A program made the position numbers and the translations under genes. DNA of 64,000 nucleotides, from assembly GCF_004367745.1 (NCBI RefSeq), contig NZ_CP037993.1:2108001-2172000 (forward strand), written 5' to 3'. Shown here piece after piece: positions 25,843 to 34,269 of the stretch (positions are counted from its first letter, which is position 1; the number at the start of each line of letters is the position of its first letter). Below the pieces are notes generated by a model. That model saw only the letters and a list, made by a program, of their open reading frames with translations, made no database searches and was not told where the DNA came from. Source of the DNA: Herbaspirillum huttiense (lineage in GTDB: Bacteria; Pseudomonadota; Gammaproteobacteria; Burkholderiales; Burkholderiaceae_D).

Positions 25843-27234
25843 ATGAGCGAGCTCAAGATTTACAACACGCTGGCGCGTGACAAGCAGACCTTTACCCCGA
25901 TCGAACCCGGCAAGGTGCGCTTGTACGTGTGCGGCATGACCGTGTATGACTACTGCCATATCGGCCATGCGCGCGTGCTGGTGGTGTTCGACATGGTGCA
26001 GCGCTGGCTGCGCGCCTCCGGCTATGCCGTGACCTATGTGCGCAACATCACCGACATCGACGACAAGATCATCCATCGTGCCGCCGAGAACGGCGAGACC
26101 ATCGCCCAGCTGACCAATCGCTTCATCGATGCCATGAACGAGGATGCCGCTGCCCTGGGCGTGCAGCGTCCCGATCATGAACCGCGTGCGACCAAGTACG
26201 TGCCGAAGATGCTGGACCTGATCGGCAAGCTGGAAAAGAACGGCCTGGCCTACAAAGCCAGCGATGGCGACGTCAATTACTCCGTGCGCGATTTCCCCGG
26301 CTACGGCAAGCTCTCCGGCAAGTCGCTGGACGACCTGCGCGCCGGCGAGCGGGTGGATGTGAACACCGGCAAGCGCGATCCGCTGGACTTCGTGCTCTGG
26401 AAGGCGGCCAAGCCCAGCGAGCCGGACGAAGCCAAGTGGGATTCGCCCTGGGGCTGCGGCCGTCCGGGCTGGCACATCGAGTGCTCGGCCATGTCCAGTG
26501 ACCTGCTGGGCGACCATTTCGACATCCACGGCGGTGGCCAGGATCTTCAGTTCCCGCATCATGAAAATGAAATCGCCCAGTCCGAAGGCGCGCACCAGCA
26601 CACCTTCGTGAATTACTGGATGCACAACGGTTTCGTGCGCATCGACAACGAGAAGATGTCCAAGTCCCTGGGCAACTTCTTTACGATTCGCGACGTGCTC
26701 AAGAAGTACGACCCGGAAGTGTTGCGTTTCTTCATCTTGCGCGCCCACTACCGCAGCCCGCTGAACTACTCGGATGCGCATCTGGACGATGCCCGCCAGG
26801 CGCTCACCCGCCTGTACACGGCCTTGAAAGATGTGCCGCCGCAAGCCGGCGCTCTCGTGGCCGATGAAGCGCATGCACAAAGGTTCACAGAGGCTCTGAA
26901 CGACGACTTCAACACGCCGGTCGCGATCTCGGTGCTGTTCGAACTGGCCAATGAGGTCAACCGTGACCGTTCGCCGGCGCAGGCGCGCCAGTTGAAGGCG
27001 CTGGCCGGCATCCTCGGCCTGCTGCAGCGCGAGCCGGCGGAGTACCTCAAGGGCGGCGTGGCAGCAGCAGACGGTCTGGGCGAAGCCGAGATCGAAGCCC
27101 TGATTGAAGCACGCAAGGCGGCCAAGGCAGGCAAGAACTTCGCCGAAGCCGACCGGGTCCGTGCCGAGCTGACCGCGGCCGGCATCATTCTGGAAGACAA
27201 ACCGGGCGGCCTGACCGAGTGGCGGAGAGCTTGA
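25843..27234 (+). CDS. cysS: Cysteinyl-tRNA synthetase
   Basis: Charges tRNA-Cys; class I synthetase of 463 residues. HIGH is at 39-42 and KMSKS at 271-275. The zinc site that selects cysteine is complete: Cys30, Cys214, His239 and Glu243. The gene is divergent from the ppi/lpx operon, as in E. coli. The 163-base upstream spacer holds no gene. Confidence 0.97.
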   Translation: MSELKIYNTLARDKQTFTPIEPGKVRLYVCGMTVYDYCHIGHARVLVVFDMVQRWLRASGYAVTYVRNITDIDDKIIHRAAENGETIAQLTNRFIDAMNEDAAALGVQRPDHEPRATKYVPKMLDLIGKLEKNGLAYKASDGDVNYSVRDFPGYGKLSGKSLDDLRAGERVDVNTGKRDPLDFVLWKAAKPSEPDEAKWDSPWGCGRPGWHIECSAMSSDLLGDHFDIHGGGQDLQFPHHENEIAQSEGAHQHTFVNYWMHNGFVRIDNEKMSKSLGNFFTIRDVLKKYDPEVLRFFILRAHYRSPLNYSDAHLDDARQALTRLYTALKDVPPQAGALVADEAHAQRFTEALNDDFNTPVAISVLFELANEVNRDRSPAQARQLKALAGILGLLQREPAEYLKGGVAAADGLGEAEIEALIEARKAAKAGKNFAEADRVRAELTAAGIILEDKPGGLTEWRRA

Positions 27235-27235
27235 T

Positions 27236-27895
27236 TTGAATACCAACCGAAAAGCCAGCGAGGCCGATCCCAGCCTGATCGTGCCGGCCTACTGGGAAGA
27301 GGCCAAGGCCGAGCTGATGAAGCGCGACCGCATCATGCGCAAGATCATCCCGCAGTTCGGGGATCTGCAACTGACCGTGCGCGGCGACGCCTTCACCACG
27401 CTGGCGCGTTCGGTGATCGGCCAGCAAATCTCGACCAAGGCCGCCAACGCGGTCTGGCAGCGCTTCCTGGAAGCCTGTCCGCGCTGCACGCCGGGCCAGG
27501 TGATGCGCACTGGTCCGGAAGGGCTGGCGGCGTGCGGCCTGTCCAAGCGCAAGGCCGAATACATCCTCGATCTGGCGGCCCACTTCAAGGCCAAGACGGT
27601 ACATCCCGACAAATGGGCGGAGATGGAAGACGAAGCCGTCATTGCCGAGATGATCCAGATCCGCGGGATTGGCCGCTGGACAGCCGAGATGTTTTTGATA
27701 TTTAATCTGCTGCGCCCGAACGTGCTGCCGCTGGATGACCTGGGATTGCTCAAGGGCATCAGCATCAGCTATTTCTCGGGCGAGCCCGTCTCGCGCAGTG
27801 ATGCGCGGGAAGTCGCCGCGAATTGGGAACCGTGGCGCACCGTGGCGACCTGGTACCTGTGGCGCAGCCTGGATCCGCTGCCGTCCGATTATTGA
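27236..27895 (+). CDS. DNA-3-methyladenine glycosylase II-type (HhH-GPD, AlkA-like)
   Basis: Base-excision repair glycosylase of 219 residues. It contains the HhH-GPD core: VIGQQISTKAANAVWQRF, the helix-hairpin-helix IRGIGRWTAEMFLIF, and the catalytic Asp in NVLPLDDLGLLKGI. It starts at TTG 27236, one base after the cysS stop, with GGAGAG seven bases upstream inside cysS, so it is co-translated with cysS. It lacks the iron-sulfur cysteines of EndoIII/MutY. It should act on alkylated purines. Confidence 0.9.
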   Translation: MNTNRKASEADPSLIVPAYWEEAKAELMKRDRIMRKIIPQFGDLQLTVRGDAFTTLARSVIGQQISTKAANAVWQRFLEACPRCTPGQVMRTGPEGLAACGLSKRKAEYILDLAAHFKAKTVHPDKWAEMEDEAVIAEMIQIRGIGRWTAEMFLIFNLLRPNVLPLDDLGLLKGISISYFSGEPVSRSDAREVAANWEPWRTVATWYLWRSLDPLPSDY

Positions 27896-28076
27896 TCCAA
27901 GAGGAAGAGGGTGCGTCCGGCGCTGCTGCGCCGGGGCCTTGCTGGTGTATACTCCGCACCTCCCAAGATTTGAAGGCAAACCGATGCAACCGGGGATCAT
28001 CGCGCCGCAACCCGCTCCGGGCCGGCATTGTCAGCGATTCTCGCCACATCATCGGACTTGTTGAAAAAGGAACACA

Positions 28077-29057
28077 ATGAGTAAATCGACAACGACTTTT
28101 CTGGGCTTCGAGCAGGCCATCGCCGAGCTGGATGCCAAGATTGAAGAGTTGCGTTTTGTACAGGATGACTCGGCCGTCGACATCTCCGAAGAGATCGAGC
28201 GCCTGGTCAAGAAGAGCCAGCAGCTGACCAAGGACATCTACGCCAAGCTCACGCCCTGGCAGGTCTCGCAGATTGCGCGCCATCCGCAGCGTCCCTACAC
28301 CATGGACTACGTGCGCGAGATCTTCACCGATTTCCACGAACTGCACGGCGACCGCACCTTCGCGGACGACCAGTCCATCGTCGGCGGCCTGGCCCGTTTC
28401 AACGGCCAGGCGTGCATGGTGATCGGCCACCAGAAGGGGCGCGACACCAAGGAACGCGCCATGCGCAACTTCGGCATGCCCAAGCCGGAAGGCTATCGCA
28501 AGGCGATGCGCCTGATGAAGGTGGCCGAGAAGTTTGGTTTGCCTATCTTTACCTTTGTCGATACCCCGGGCGCATTCCCCGGCATCGATGCCGAAGAGCG
28601 CGGCCAGTCCGAAGCCATCGGCCACAACCTGTACGTGATGGCCGAACTGAAGGTGCCGCTGATCGCCACCATCATCGGTGAAGGCGGTTCCGGCGGCGCG
28701 CTGGCCATCGCCGTGGGTGATTCGGTGCTGATGCTGCAATATGCGACCTACTCGGTGATCTCGCCGGAAGGCTGCGCTTCCATCCTGTGGAAGACCGCCG
28801 ACCGCGCCGCCGATGCGGCTGAAGCGCTGGGCCTGACCGCTCATCGCCTCAAGGCCATCGGCCTGATCGACAAGATCGTCAACGAACCGCTGGGTGGCGC
28901 CCATCGTGATCCCAAGCAGATGGCCGGTTTGCTCAAGCGCGCACTGTCGGATTCGCTGCGCCAGTTCCAAGGCATGAAGACCAAGGACCTGCTGGCTGCG
29001 CGTCACGAAAAGCTGATGGCTTATGGCAAGTTCAAGGAATTGAATTCGGCCGAATAA
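28077..29057 (+). CDS. accA: Acetyl-CoA carboxylase carboxyltransferase subunit alpha
   Basis: Half of the carboxyltransferase that makes malonyl-CoA for fatty acid synthesis; 326 residues, normal length. The N-terminal [21 protein letters not shown] and the oxyanion regions [19 protein letters not shown] and [12 protein letters not shown] are unmistakable. The 181-base gap upstream contains a TATACT (27948-27953) that may be a -10 element. A terminator follows at 29086. Confidence 0.97.
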   Translation: MSKSTTTFLGFEQAIAELDAKIEELRFVQDDSAVDISEEIERLVKKSQQLTKDIYAKLTPWQVSQIARHPQRPYTMDYVREIFTDFHELHGDRTFADDQSIVGGLARFNGQACMVIGHQKGRDTKERAMRNFGMPKPEGYRKAMRLMKVAEKFGLPIFTFVDTPGAFPGIDAEERGQSEAIGHNLYVMAELKVPLIATIIGEGGSGGALAIAVGDSVLMLQYATYSVISPEGCASILWKTADRAADAAEALGLTAHRLKAIGLIDKIVNEPLGGAHRDPKQMAGLLKRALSDSLRQFQGMKTKDLLAARHEKLMAYGKFKELNSAE

Positions 29058-29085
29058 CTTTCGGTTCGCATTTTCTTCTTCCCGG

Positions 29086-29119
29086 ACGCCAGCGATTGCT
29101 TCGCTGGCGTTTGTCTTTT
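29086..29119 (+). terminator. Intrinsic terminator after accA
   Basis: ACGCCAGCGA/TCGCTGGCGT stem, loop TTGCT, then a T-rich tail. It lies only 17 bases before the tilS start, so tilS may depend on read-through or on a promoter within accA. Confidence 0.85.
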
Positions 29120-29135
29120 CAGGTGCCGGTTTCTC

Positions 29136-30548
29136 ATGTCCGATCATTCCTCTTCTTCTCCTTCCTCCGGCAAGATCACCGGCAAGCTGCTGCAGGCATT
29201 GCACGCCACGCTGGCCGCGACCGGTTTCGATCCCGCGCAGGACACGCTGGCCGTGGCCTTCAGCGGTGGGCTCGATTCCACGGTGCTGCTGGAAGCGGCC
29301 GCGCATTGGCAGCATGAAAGCGGCGGACGCGTGGTGGCCCTGCATGTGCATCATGGACTCTCGCCCAATGCGGATGCCTGGCTGGCGCATGCCGAGCAGG
29401 CATGTGCGCAGCGCGGCATCACCTGCGCGCACGAGCGCGTGCAACTGGAACGGGTGGCCGACAGCGGTGTGGAAGAAGCGGCACGGCTGGCGCGTTATGC
29501 CGCACTGGGACGGCTGTGCCGCGCCCATGGTGCGCGCCTGCTGCTGACGGCCCATCATCTCGACGACCAGGCAGAAACGGTGCTGCTGCAGCTGCTGCGC
29601 GGCAGCGGGCTGGCGGGCCTGTCCGGCATGGATCAATGCAATGCGGCGCCCGGTTTGCTGGGCGATGCGGACACGCTGATCGCACGGCCTTTCCTGGCCA
29701 TCCCGCGTGCGCAGCTGGAAGAGGGCGCACGCGCCTGGTCGCTCGCCTGGATCGAGGATGAGTCCAACAGCGATTCGCGCTACACCCGCAATGCCTTGCG
29801 TCATCAGGTGATGCCGGCATTGGGCCAGGTCTTCCCCGGCTACCAGCAGCGCCTGGCGCGCGCGGCCGGACACGCACAGGGCGCGCAGGAACTGCTGCGC
29901 GAAGTGGCCGAACAGGATCTGGCGCAATGCCGTGAAGACGATCATCTGCGCATGCCCGCGCTGCGTGCTCTGAGCGAACAGCGCTTCCTGAATCTGATGC
30001 GTCACTGGTTCGGACTGCGCGGCATGCGCATGCCGTCATCGGCGTGGATGCAGGAGATGCGCACCCAACTGCTGGAGGCCGATGTGGAAGCGCAGCTGTG
30101 CGTCTCCCATCCTGACGGCGAAGTCCATCGTTACCGCGAGCGCGTCTTCCTGGCACCGCGCCGCCGCCTGCCCGATGAGGGCGCGTCACTGTCGCTGCGC
30201 TGGAGCGGGCAGGCGCAGGTCCATGTGCCGGTCTTCCACGGCACCCTGCAGTTCGAGCCCATTCCCGCTGGCGATGCGCGGCCGGGCTTCGATGCCGCTT
30301 GGCTGCGTGCGCAATCGCTGCTGGTGTGCGGGCGCAGCGGGGGGGAACGCATCAAGCTGGCGCAGAATCGTCCGGCGCGCAGCCTCAAGCAGCAATACCA
30401 GAGCGCCGATGTCCCTGCGTGGGAACGGCCTTATCTGCCGCTGGTGTGGGCAGGGGACGATCTGTTGTTTGCGGCAGGCGTGGGCATGGACTGCGCGCAT
30501 TTTGCGCAGGCGGGAGAACGCATTGCCTTGCGGTGGCAGCAGGATTGA
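29136..30548 (+). CDS. tilS: tRNA(Ile)-lysidine synthase
   Basis: Converts C34 of tRNA-Ile(CAU) to lysidine, an essential step. The 470-residue protein carries the PP-loop SGGLDST at 43-49 and the family text HVHHGLSPNADAW and LLTAHHLDDQAETVLLQLLRGSGLAGLSGM. The C-terminal TilS domain is present (GGERIKLAQNRPARSLKQQYQ). accA-tilS adjacency is common in proteobacteria. Confidence 0.95.
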   Translation: MSDHSSSSPSSGKITGKLLQALHATLAATGFDPAQDTLAVAFSGGLDSTVLLEAAAHWQHESGGRVVALHVHHGLSPNADAWLAHAEQACAQRGITCAHERVQLERVADSGVEEAARLARYAALGRLCRAHGARLLLTAHHLDDQAETVLLQLLRGSGLAGLSGMDQCNAAPGLLGDADTLIARPFLAIPRAQLEEGARAWSLAWIEDESNSDSRYTRNALRHQVMPALGQVFPGYQQRLARAAGHAQGAQELLREVAEQDLAQCREDDHLRMPALRALSEQRFLNLMRHWFGLRGMRMPSSAWMQEMRTQLLEADVEAQLCVSHPDGEVHRYRERVFLAPRRRLPDEGASLSLRWSGQAQVHVPVFHGTLQFEPIPAGDARPGFDAAWLRAQSLLVCGRSGGERIKLAQNRPARSLKQQYQSADVPAWERPYLPLVWAGDDLLFAAGVGMDCAHFAQAGERIALRWQQD

Positions 30549-30615
30549 TCTGCATCGGGCGTGTCGGCGTGAGTGGACAGCCGAAGCGAAGCAAACCATT
30601 TAAATGATATAAAAA

Positions 30616-30651
30616 ATATCGCCCCCGGACCTGACGGTGCGGGGGCGATAT
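30616..30651 (-). terminator. Intrinsic terminator of the acid-shock-like gene cluster
   Basis: Perfect 12-pair stem ATATCGCCCCCG/CGGGGGCGATAT with a 12-base loop. Read leftward it is followed by a U-tract (from the A-run at 30611-30616). It may also stop tilS transcripts coming the other way. Confidence 0.82.
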
Positions 30652-30721
30652 CCCTGTCATCCCTGACATGTCCGGGCCTCAGACGGATCCGATGCCCGCG
30701 GTGCTGCTCCTTGCGGACGCC

Positions 30722-30976
30722 TTACTTGGCGGCGGCGTCAGCGGCCGGCTTGGCTTCCGTGCCGGCAGCGGCCTTCTTCTCGGTCTTGCCTTCCGCCTTC
30801 TTTTCCGACTTCTTGTGCTTGGCGTGATGTTCCGCCTTGGCCTTCGGCGCGGTCTCGGTCTTGGCGGCTTCAGCCTTGGCCGGAGCAGCCGGGGCGGCAG
30901 CGGCGCCGGTCTGGGCGAACACCGGCAGGGTCAGGGCCGACAGGAGGGAGGCAACGATGATGGTCTTGGTCTTCAT
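30722..30976 (-). CDS. Small exported Ala/Lys-rich protein, acid-shock (Asr)-like, copy 1
   Basis: 84 residues with a signal peptide MKTKTIIVASLLSALTLPVFA. The mature part is almost only Ala, Lys, Glu, Thr, Pro, and contains AEHHAKHKKSEKKAEG, a His/Lys cluster like that of E. coli Asr (periplasmic acid-shock protein). No folded domain is expected. GAAAGGA precedes the ATG. It is the last of three tandem paralogues. Function is inferred from composition only: buffering or chaperoning in the acidified periplasm, or metal binding by histidines. Confidence 0.8.
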   Translation of the reverse strand: MKTKTIIVASLLSALTLPVFAQTGAAAAPAAPAKAEAAKTETAPKAKAEHHAKHKKSEKKAEGKTEKKAAAGTEAKPAADAAAK

Positions 30977-31067
30977 GGTGATGTCCTTTCAACGACTAGT
31001 GTCTGGTCAGTGTCAGTAGTACTGTATGCACGGTGTGTGCTGTGTGTCTGCTATGTGTTTGCTACGT

Positions 31068-31089
31068 GTACCGGGCGCTGGCCCGGTAC
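31068..31089. terminator. Hairpin downstream of copy 2
   Basis: GTACCGGGC/GCCCGGTAC with a GCTG loop, 14 bases after the copy 2 stop codon on the minus strand. No U-tract, so it may be a stability or attenuator hairpin. Confidence 0.5.
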
Positions 31090-31102
31090 GGTCTTGCCTG
31101 GA

Positions 31103-31408
31103 TTACTTGGTCTTGGCAGCGGTGTCGGTGGCGGCCGTCTTGGTGTCCGCAGTGCCGGCATCCTTCTTTTCAGCCTTGGCTTCAGTCTTGGTATCGGCCT
31201 TCTTCTCCGATTTTTCGGACTTCTTGTGCTTGGCGTGATGCGTGGCCTTGGCCTTCGGTGCGGTCTCGGTCTTGGCGGCTTCCGCTTTGGCCGGGGCGGC
31301 GGTGGTGGCAGCCGGGGCGGCAGGAGCGGCGGCTGCGCCGGTCTGGGCGAACACCGGCAGGGTCAGGGCCGACAGCAGGGAGGCAACGATGATGGTCTTG
31401 GTATTCAT
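31103..31408 (-). CDS. Small exported Ala/Lys-rich protein, acid-shock (Asr)-like, copy 2
   Basis: 101 residues; the signal peptide MNTKTIIVASLLSALTLPVFA is nearly identical to copy 1. The mature region has ATHHAKHKKSEKSEKKAD followed by a Lys/Thr/Ala/Asp-rich tail (TKTAATDTAAKTK). It is the longest of the three, mostly through added Lys-Thr-Ala units. GAAAGGACATCACC precedes the ATG, as in copy 1. Same functional uncertainty as copy 1. Confidence 0.8.
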   Translation of the reverse strand: MNTKTIIVASLLSALTLPVFAQTGAAAAPAAPAATTAAPAKAEAAKTETAPKAKATHHAKHKKSEKSEKKADTKTEAKAEKKDAGTADTKTAATDTAAKTK

Positions 31409-31509
31409 GGTGATGTCCTTTCAGAGACAAGTGTCTGTTTGCGTCAGTAGTACGGTGCGTACGGTGTGTGCTGCGTGTCTGCTACGTTACTGCCATGTAT
31501 CTGCTATCT

Positions 31510-31530
31510 GTACCGGGACTGGCCCGGTAC
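31510..31530. terminator. Hairpin downstream of copy 3
   Basis: GTACCGGG/CCCGGTAC with a five-base loop, four bases after the copy 3 stop codon on the minus strand; homologous to the hairpin at 31068. Confidence 0.5.
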
Positions 31531-31534
31531 GGTC

Positions 31535-31819
31535 TTACTTGGTCTTGGTCGCTGTATCGGTAGCGGCCTTGGTGTCGGCCTTGGCTTCGCTCTTGGCGTC
31601 AGCCTTCTTCTCTGCCTTTTCCGCCTTTTCCGACTTTTCGGACTTCTTGTGCTTGGCGTGATGCGTGGTCTTGGCCTTGGGCGCGGTGTCGGTCTTGCCG
31701 GCTTCCGCCTTGGCCGTGGCTGCTGCTGGCGCGGCCGGCGCAGCGCTGCCGGTCTGTGCGAACACCGGCAGGGCCAGTGCGGTCAGCAGGGAAGCGACGA
31801 TGACGGATTTGGTTTTCAT
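31535..31819 (-). CDS. Small exported Ala/Lys-rich protein, acid-shock (Asr)-like, copy 3
   Basis: 94 residues; signal peptide MKTKSVIVASLLTALALPVFA. The mature part carries TTHHAKHKKSEKSEKAEKAEKKAD. It is the most distant of the three and its upstream region (AATTTCCTTTAGAAAG) differs from those of copies 1 and 2, so it may be controlled separately and could be the ancestral member. The 288-base gap to the LysE gene holds no other gene. Confidence 0.8.
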   Translation of the reverse strand: MKTKSVIVASLLTALALPVFAQTGSAAPAAPAAATAKAEAGKTDTAPKAKTTHHAKHKKSEKSEKAEKAEKKADAKSEAKADTKAATDTATKTK

Positions 31820-32107
31820 GGCAATTTCCTTTAGAAAGTGGTTGTTACGCTCGGCGCTTGATTTTGCGTAATCGCTTCATCATGTCGTGTCGCCTTGCTT
31901 CCTATAACGAGCCGCCGACGTGAAAGACGACGTGAAAGTGTTTCAATTCATCGTGTATTTGTAAGCATTCGTTGCTGCTTTGCTTATAATGGTCAACACG
32001 TTGGTGCAGCCTGGTTGCAGCGCAGTTTCCCGGCTTCTCCGCTGCACTGCGTGCCTTGCCGGTGGTCTTGCCGTTTCTTCTTTCCTGTTGCCTCATCGAG
32101 TTTTCTC

Positions 32108-32767
32108 ATGGCCTATCAAACCTGGTTTGCATTCTTTCTCGCCGCCTGTGTCATTGCCATCTCGCCCGGATCGGGCGCGGTGCTCTCCATGAGCCACGGC
32201 CTCAATTACGGCCTGCGCCGTACCACGGCCACCATCCTCGGCCTGGAAATCGCGCTGGTGGTGGTCCTCATCATCGCCGGAGCCGGTGTGGGTTCGCTGC
32301 TGGTGGCCTCCGAAACCGCCTTCAACGTGGTCAAGATCGCCGGTGCCCTGTACCTGATCTACCTGGGCTTCTCGCAGTGGCGCGCCCACGTGCCCTCGGA
32401 GCAGGAAGGCGAAGCCCTCGACAACGCCAACGCCGTGGCACGCGCCCAGCGTGGCCAGCATTGGTGGCAGCGTTGCATGACGGGCTTCCTCACCAATGCC
32501 ACCAACCCCAAGGGCATCGTCTTCATGGTGGCGGTGCTGCCGCAATTCATCGATCACGAACGTCCGCTGTGGCTGCAGTTGCTGGTGCTGGCCGTGACCA
32601 TGGTGGCGGTGGACCTGGTGGTGATGCACGGCTACGCCTTTGCGGCCAGCCGCCTGCAACGCTTCTTCCGCAGCCAGAAGGCGATCAAGGCGCAGAACCG
32701 TTTCTTCGGTGGCGTGCTGATGCTGGTGGGGGCCGGGCTGTTCTTCTTCAAGCGCACGCAGCACTGA
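32108..32767 (+). CDS. LysE/RhtB-family amino-acid exporter
   Basis: Inner-membrane exporter of 219 residues with about six membrane spans. The family motif AISPGSGAVLSMSHGLNYGLRRT is at residues 16-38 and GFLTNATNPKGIVFMVAVLPQF near 135. Such proteins export homoserine, threonine, lysine or related compounds; this subtype cannot be fixed by eye. The start ATG 32108 is preceded by no strong Shine-Dalgarno. A long, perfect terminator follows. Confidence 0.92.
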   Translation: MAYQTWFAFFLAACVIAISPGSGAVLSMSHGLNYGLRRTTATILGLEIALVVVLIIAGAGVGSLLVASETAFNVVKIAGALYLIYLGFSQWRAHVPSEQEGEALDNANAVARAQRGQHWWQRCMTGFLTNATNPKGIVFMVAVLPQFIDHERPLWLQLLVLAVTMVAVDLVVMHGYAFAASRLQRFFRSQKAIKAQNRFFGGVLMLVGAGLFFFKRTQH

Positions 32768-32790
32768 ACAGGCTCTGGCCCGCGCGCAGA

Positions 32791-32830
32791 CAACAAAAAA
32801 CCCGCAAGGCAGCTTGCGGGTTTTTTGTTG
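32791..32830. terminator. Bidirectional intrinsic terminator
   Basis: Perfect 18-pair stem (32791-32808 with 32813-32830) and four-base loop, including six A and six T residues, between the converging LysE-type and PsiF-type genes. Confidence 0.95.
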
Positions 32831-32867
32831 GGCGTCCCGGCCGGGTTGGCGGGGACGTGAAGGAAAA

Positions 32868-33161
32868 TTACTTGTCCTTCTTCAGGCAGGACGACATGAA
32901 GGCTTTGCGCTCGTCGCCCTTCTTGCCGGCAGCGTCGGCGTTACATTGCTTCATCTTGTCCTGCTGGGTGGCCGGCTTGGGCTGTTCCTTCTTCAGGCAG
33001 GAGGACATGAAGGCCTTGCGTTCATCGCCTTTCTTGCCGGCGGCGTCGGCGTTGCATTGCTTCATCTTGTCCTGCTGCGCATTCTGCGCCATGGCGGGGG
33101 AACCCAGCAGCAGCGGGGCGGCCAGTGCGAACGAGGTCATGGCGAAGAGCATTTTTTTCAT
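32868..33161 (-). CDS. Exported protein with two PsiF repeats
   Basis: 97 residues: a signal peptide ending in SPAMA, then two copies (29-58 and 66-95) of an identical 30-residue PsiF repeat with QDKMKQCNADAAGKKGDERK and SSCLKK. PsiF-type proteins are named from a phosphate-starvation-inducible gene of E. coli, which also has two repeats. Each repeat contains two cysteines, probably making one disulfide. Function unknown; no Pho box was seen here. Confidence 0.88.
   Translation of the reverse strand: MKKMLFAMTSFALAAPLLLGSPAMAQNAQQDKMKQCNADAAGKKGDERKAFMSSCLKKEQPKPATQQDKMKQCNADAAGKKGDERKAFMSSCLKKDK
32875..33077. repeat. Direct repeat encoding the two PsiF units
   Basis: Units at 32875-32966 and 32986-33077, offset by 111 bases. 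Across 86 compared bases I count seven differences, all at synonymous positions. Confidence 0.85.
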
Positions 33162-33251
33162 GAGAGACTCCCTGGGGCAAGGTGGATTCGTGGGGCTGAT
33201 CGGTCTGATTCTTCAGACGCGAGCATTACAGCATGAAAGATAATGTTCTGA

Positions 33252-33641
33252 CTAGCGCACGCAGTTGAGATCGCCTTCCTGGCAGCCTGCCAGATTCTTC
33301 AGTTCGTCCGCACGCTGGCGGGTCTTGTCGGCCAGGCAGGTCTGCAGCGCAAGTGAAGCTGCAGACCCGCCGGCGCTGGCCGAGCTCTCAAAGCGGCAGG
33401 ACAGGTCGCGATACTTCAGCCAGGCCAGCTGCACTTCGCGCAACTGGTTCTGTTTCGCCTTGTTGAGCTTGTCGCGATAGGCCATGTAGGTGGCGTTGAG
33501 ATCGGCATCGTTCTGGGTCAGGGTCTGCGAGGCGCAGGCATTCATCTCGGCCTGGGTGGCGGCCTTGGTGCAATCGGCAGCGAAGGCACTGCCGGCACAC
33601 AGCAGCAGGGCGGCTGCCAGCAGGGACAAGGGGGCTTTCAT
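33252..33641 (-). CDS. Exported DUF1311 (LprI-type) protein
   Basis: 129 residues with a signal peptide (MKAPLSLLAAALLLCAGSAFA). The mature part has the DUF1311 pattern: DCTKAATQAEMNACASQTLTQ, then a helical LNATYMAYRDKL and REVQLAWLKYRDLSCRFE, then LQTCLADKTRQRADEL and a C-terminal CQEGDLNC. Six cysteines would form disulfides. Some LprI family members inhibit lysozyme, but many members have no known role. ATG 33641 starts the signal peptide; the frame extends further without a matching signal. Confidence 0.88.
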   Translation of the reverse strand: MKAPLSLLAAALLLCAGSAFAADCTKAATQAEMNACASQTLTQNDADLNATYMAYRDKLNKAKQNQLREVQLAWLKYRDLSCRFESSASAGGSAASLALQTCLADKTRQRADELKNLAGCQEGDLNCVR

Positions 33642-33860
33642 GGGACTGGACTCCGGTTTCTCAGGGGACGAGGCTGCAATGCTTCCGGTTGGCAAGGTCA
33701 TTCTGGCGACCTGCGGAAGGCTAGCAACTTGTCGGGATAAAATGACATTTTGCCTGTCTTAGAAGAAGACAGAGCAGGCCGGTTCGCCCGTTTCTGCAAC
33801 GAAATTGCAACAAGCCGTATCTGATTTTCCTTATCCAAATCTTTTTCAGGAGTAGCGCAG

Positions 33861-34211
33861 ATGGGATTGAGCTGGCTGTCCGCCATCAAACTGATTCCCT
33901 GGGGCGACGTGGTCCAGGCCACCCCCGGCATCGTCAAGGGCGCGCGTGACCTGTGGTCGCGCACCCGCAAGGCCAAGACCGCAGTCGATGCCGCGCCGCC
34001 CGCGCCGGTCACCGGCGACGTCGGCCAGCTGGCCCAGCGCATCGTCCAGCTGGAAGCCGAGCAGCTCGAAGCCAGCCAGTTGATCAACACCCTGGCCGAG
34101 CAGAATGCGCAACTGGTCGCCACCATGGATGCCATGCGCCGCCGCCTGCGCATGCTGGGGGCCTTCAGCGTGCTGCTGGCGGTGGGCGTGGTGGCGGTGT
34201 GGCTGCGCTGA
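33861..34211 (+). CDS. Hypothetical coiled-coil, tail-anchored membrane protein
   Basis: 116 residues, not recognised. An N-terminal amphipathic part (SAIKLIPWGDVVQATPGIVKGARDLW) is followed by a Pro/Ala linker, a coiled coil (about 50-92, AQRIVQLEAEQLEASQLINTLAEQNAQLV) and a single C-terminal membrane helix (LGAFSVLLAVGVVAVWL, about 98-115). TCAGGAGTAG precedes the ATG. It is 58 bases upstream of the FtsX-type permease gene and may be in the same transcript. Confidence 0.75.
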   Translation: MGLSWLSAIKLIPWGDVVQATPGIVKGARDLWSRTRKAKTAVDAAPPAPVTGDVGQLAQRIVQLEAEQLEASQLINTLAEQNAQLVATMDAMRRRLRMLGAFSVLLAVGVVAVWLR

Positions 34212-34269
34212 ACCTGGCTTGCCGTTTTTTCTGATCCCTGATCCCTGATTCCTTTACGACTGGCCCTGC

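Larger units (their letters stand above)
30722..31534 (-). repeat. Tandem duplication of gene plus 126-base upstream region
   Basis: Copy 1 (30722-31102) and copy 2 (31103-31534) each consist of a coding part and a spacer of exactly 126 bases. The spacers begin with the same GGTGATGTCCTTTCA and end with the same hairpin-bearing end. So control elements were duplicated with the gene. Confidence 0.8.

Noticed and set aside
31020..31070. RstA-type acid-shock operator in the spacer of the tandem small genes
   Set aside because: TACA-like words occur but not in the consensus spacing, so I do not claim the site.
34232..34252. Short tandem TGATCCC repeat before the FtsX-type gene
   Set aside because: Three imperfect copies only; no sign of function beyond chance.
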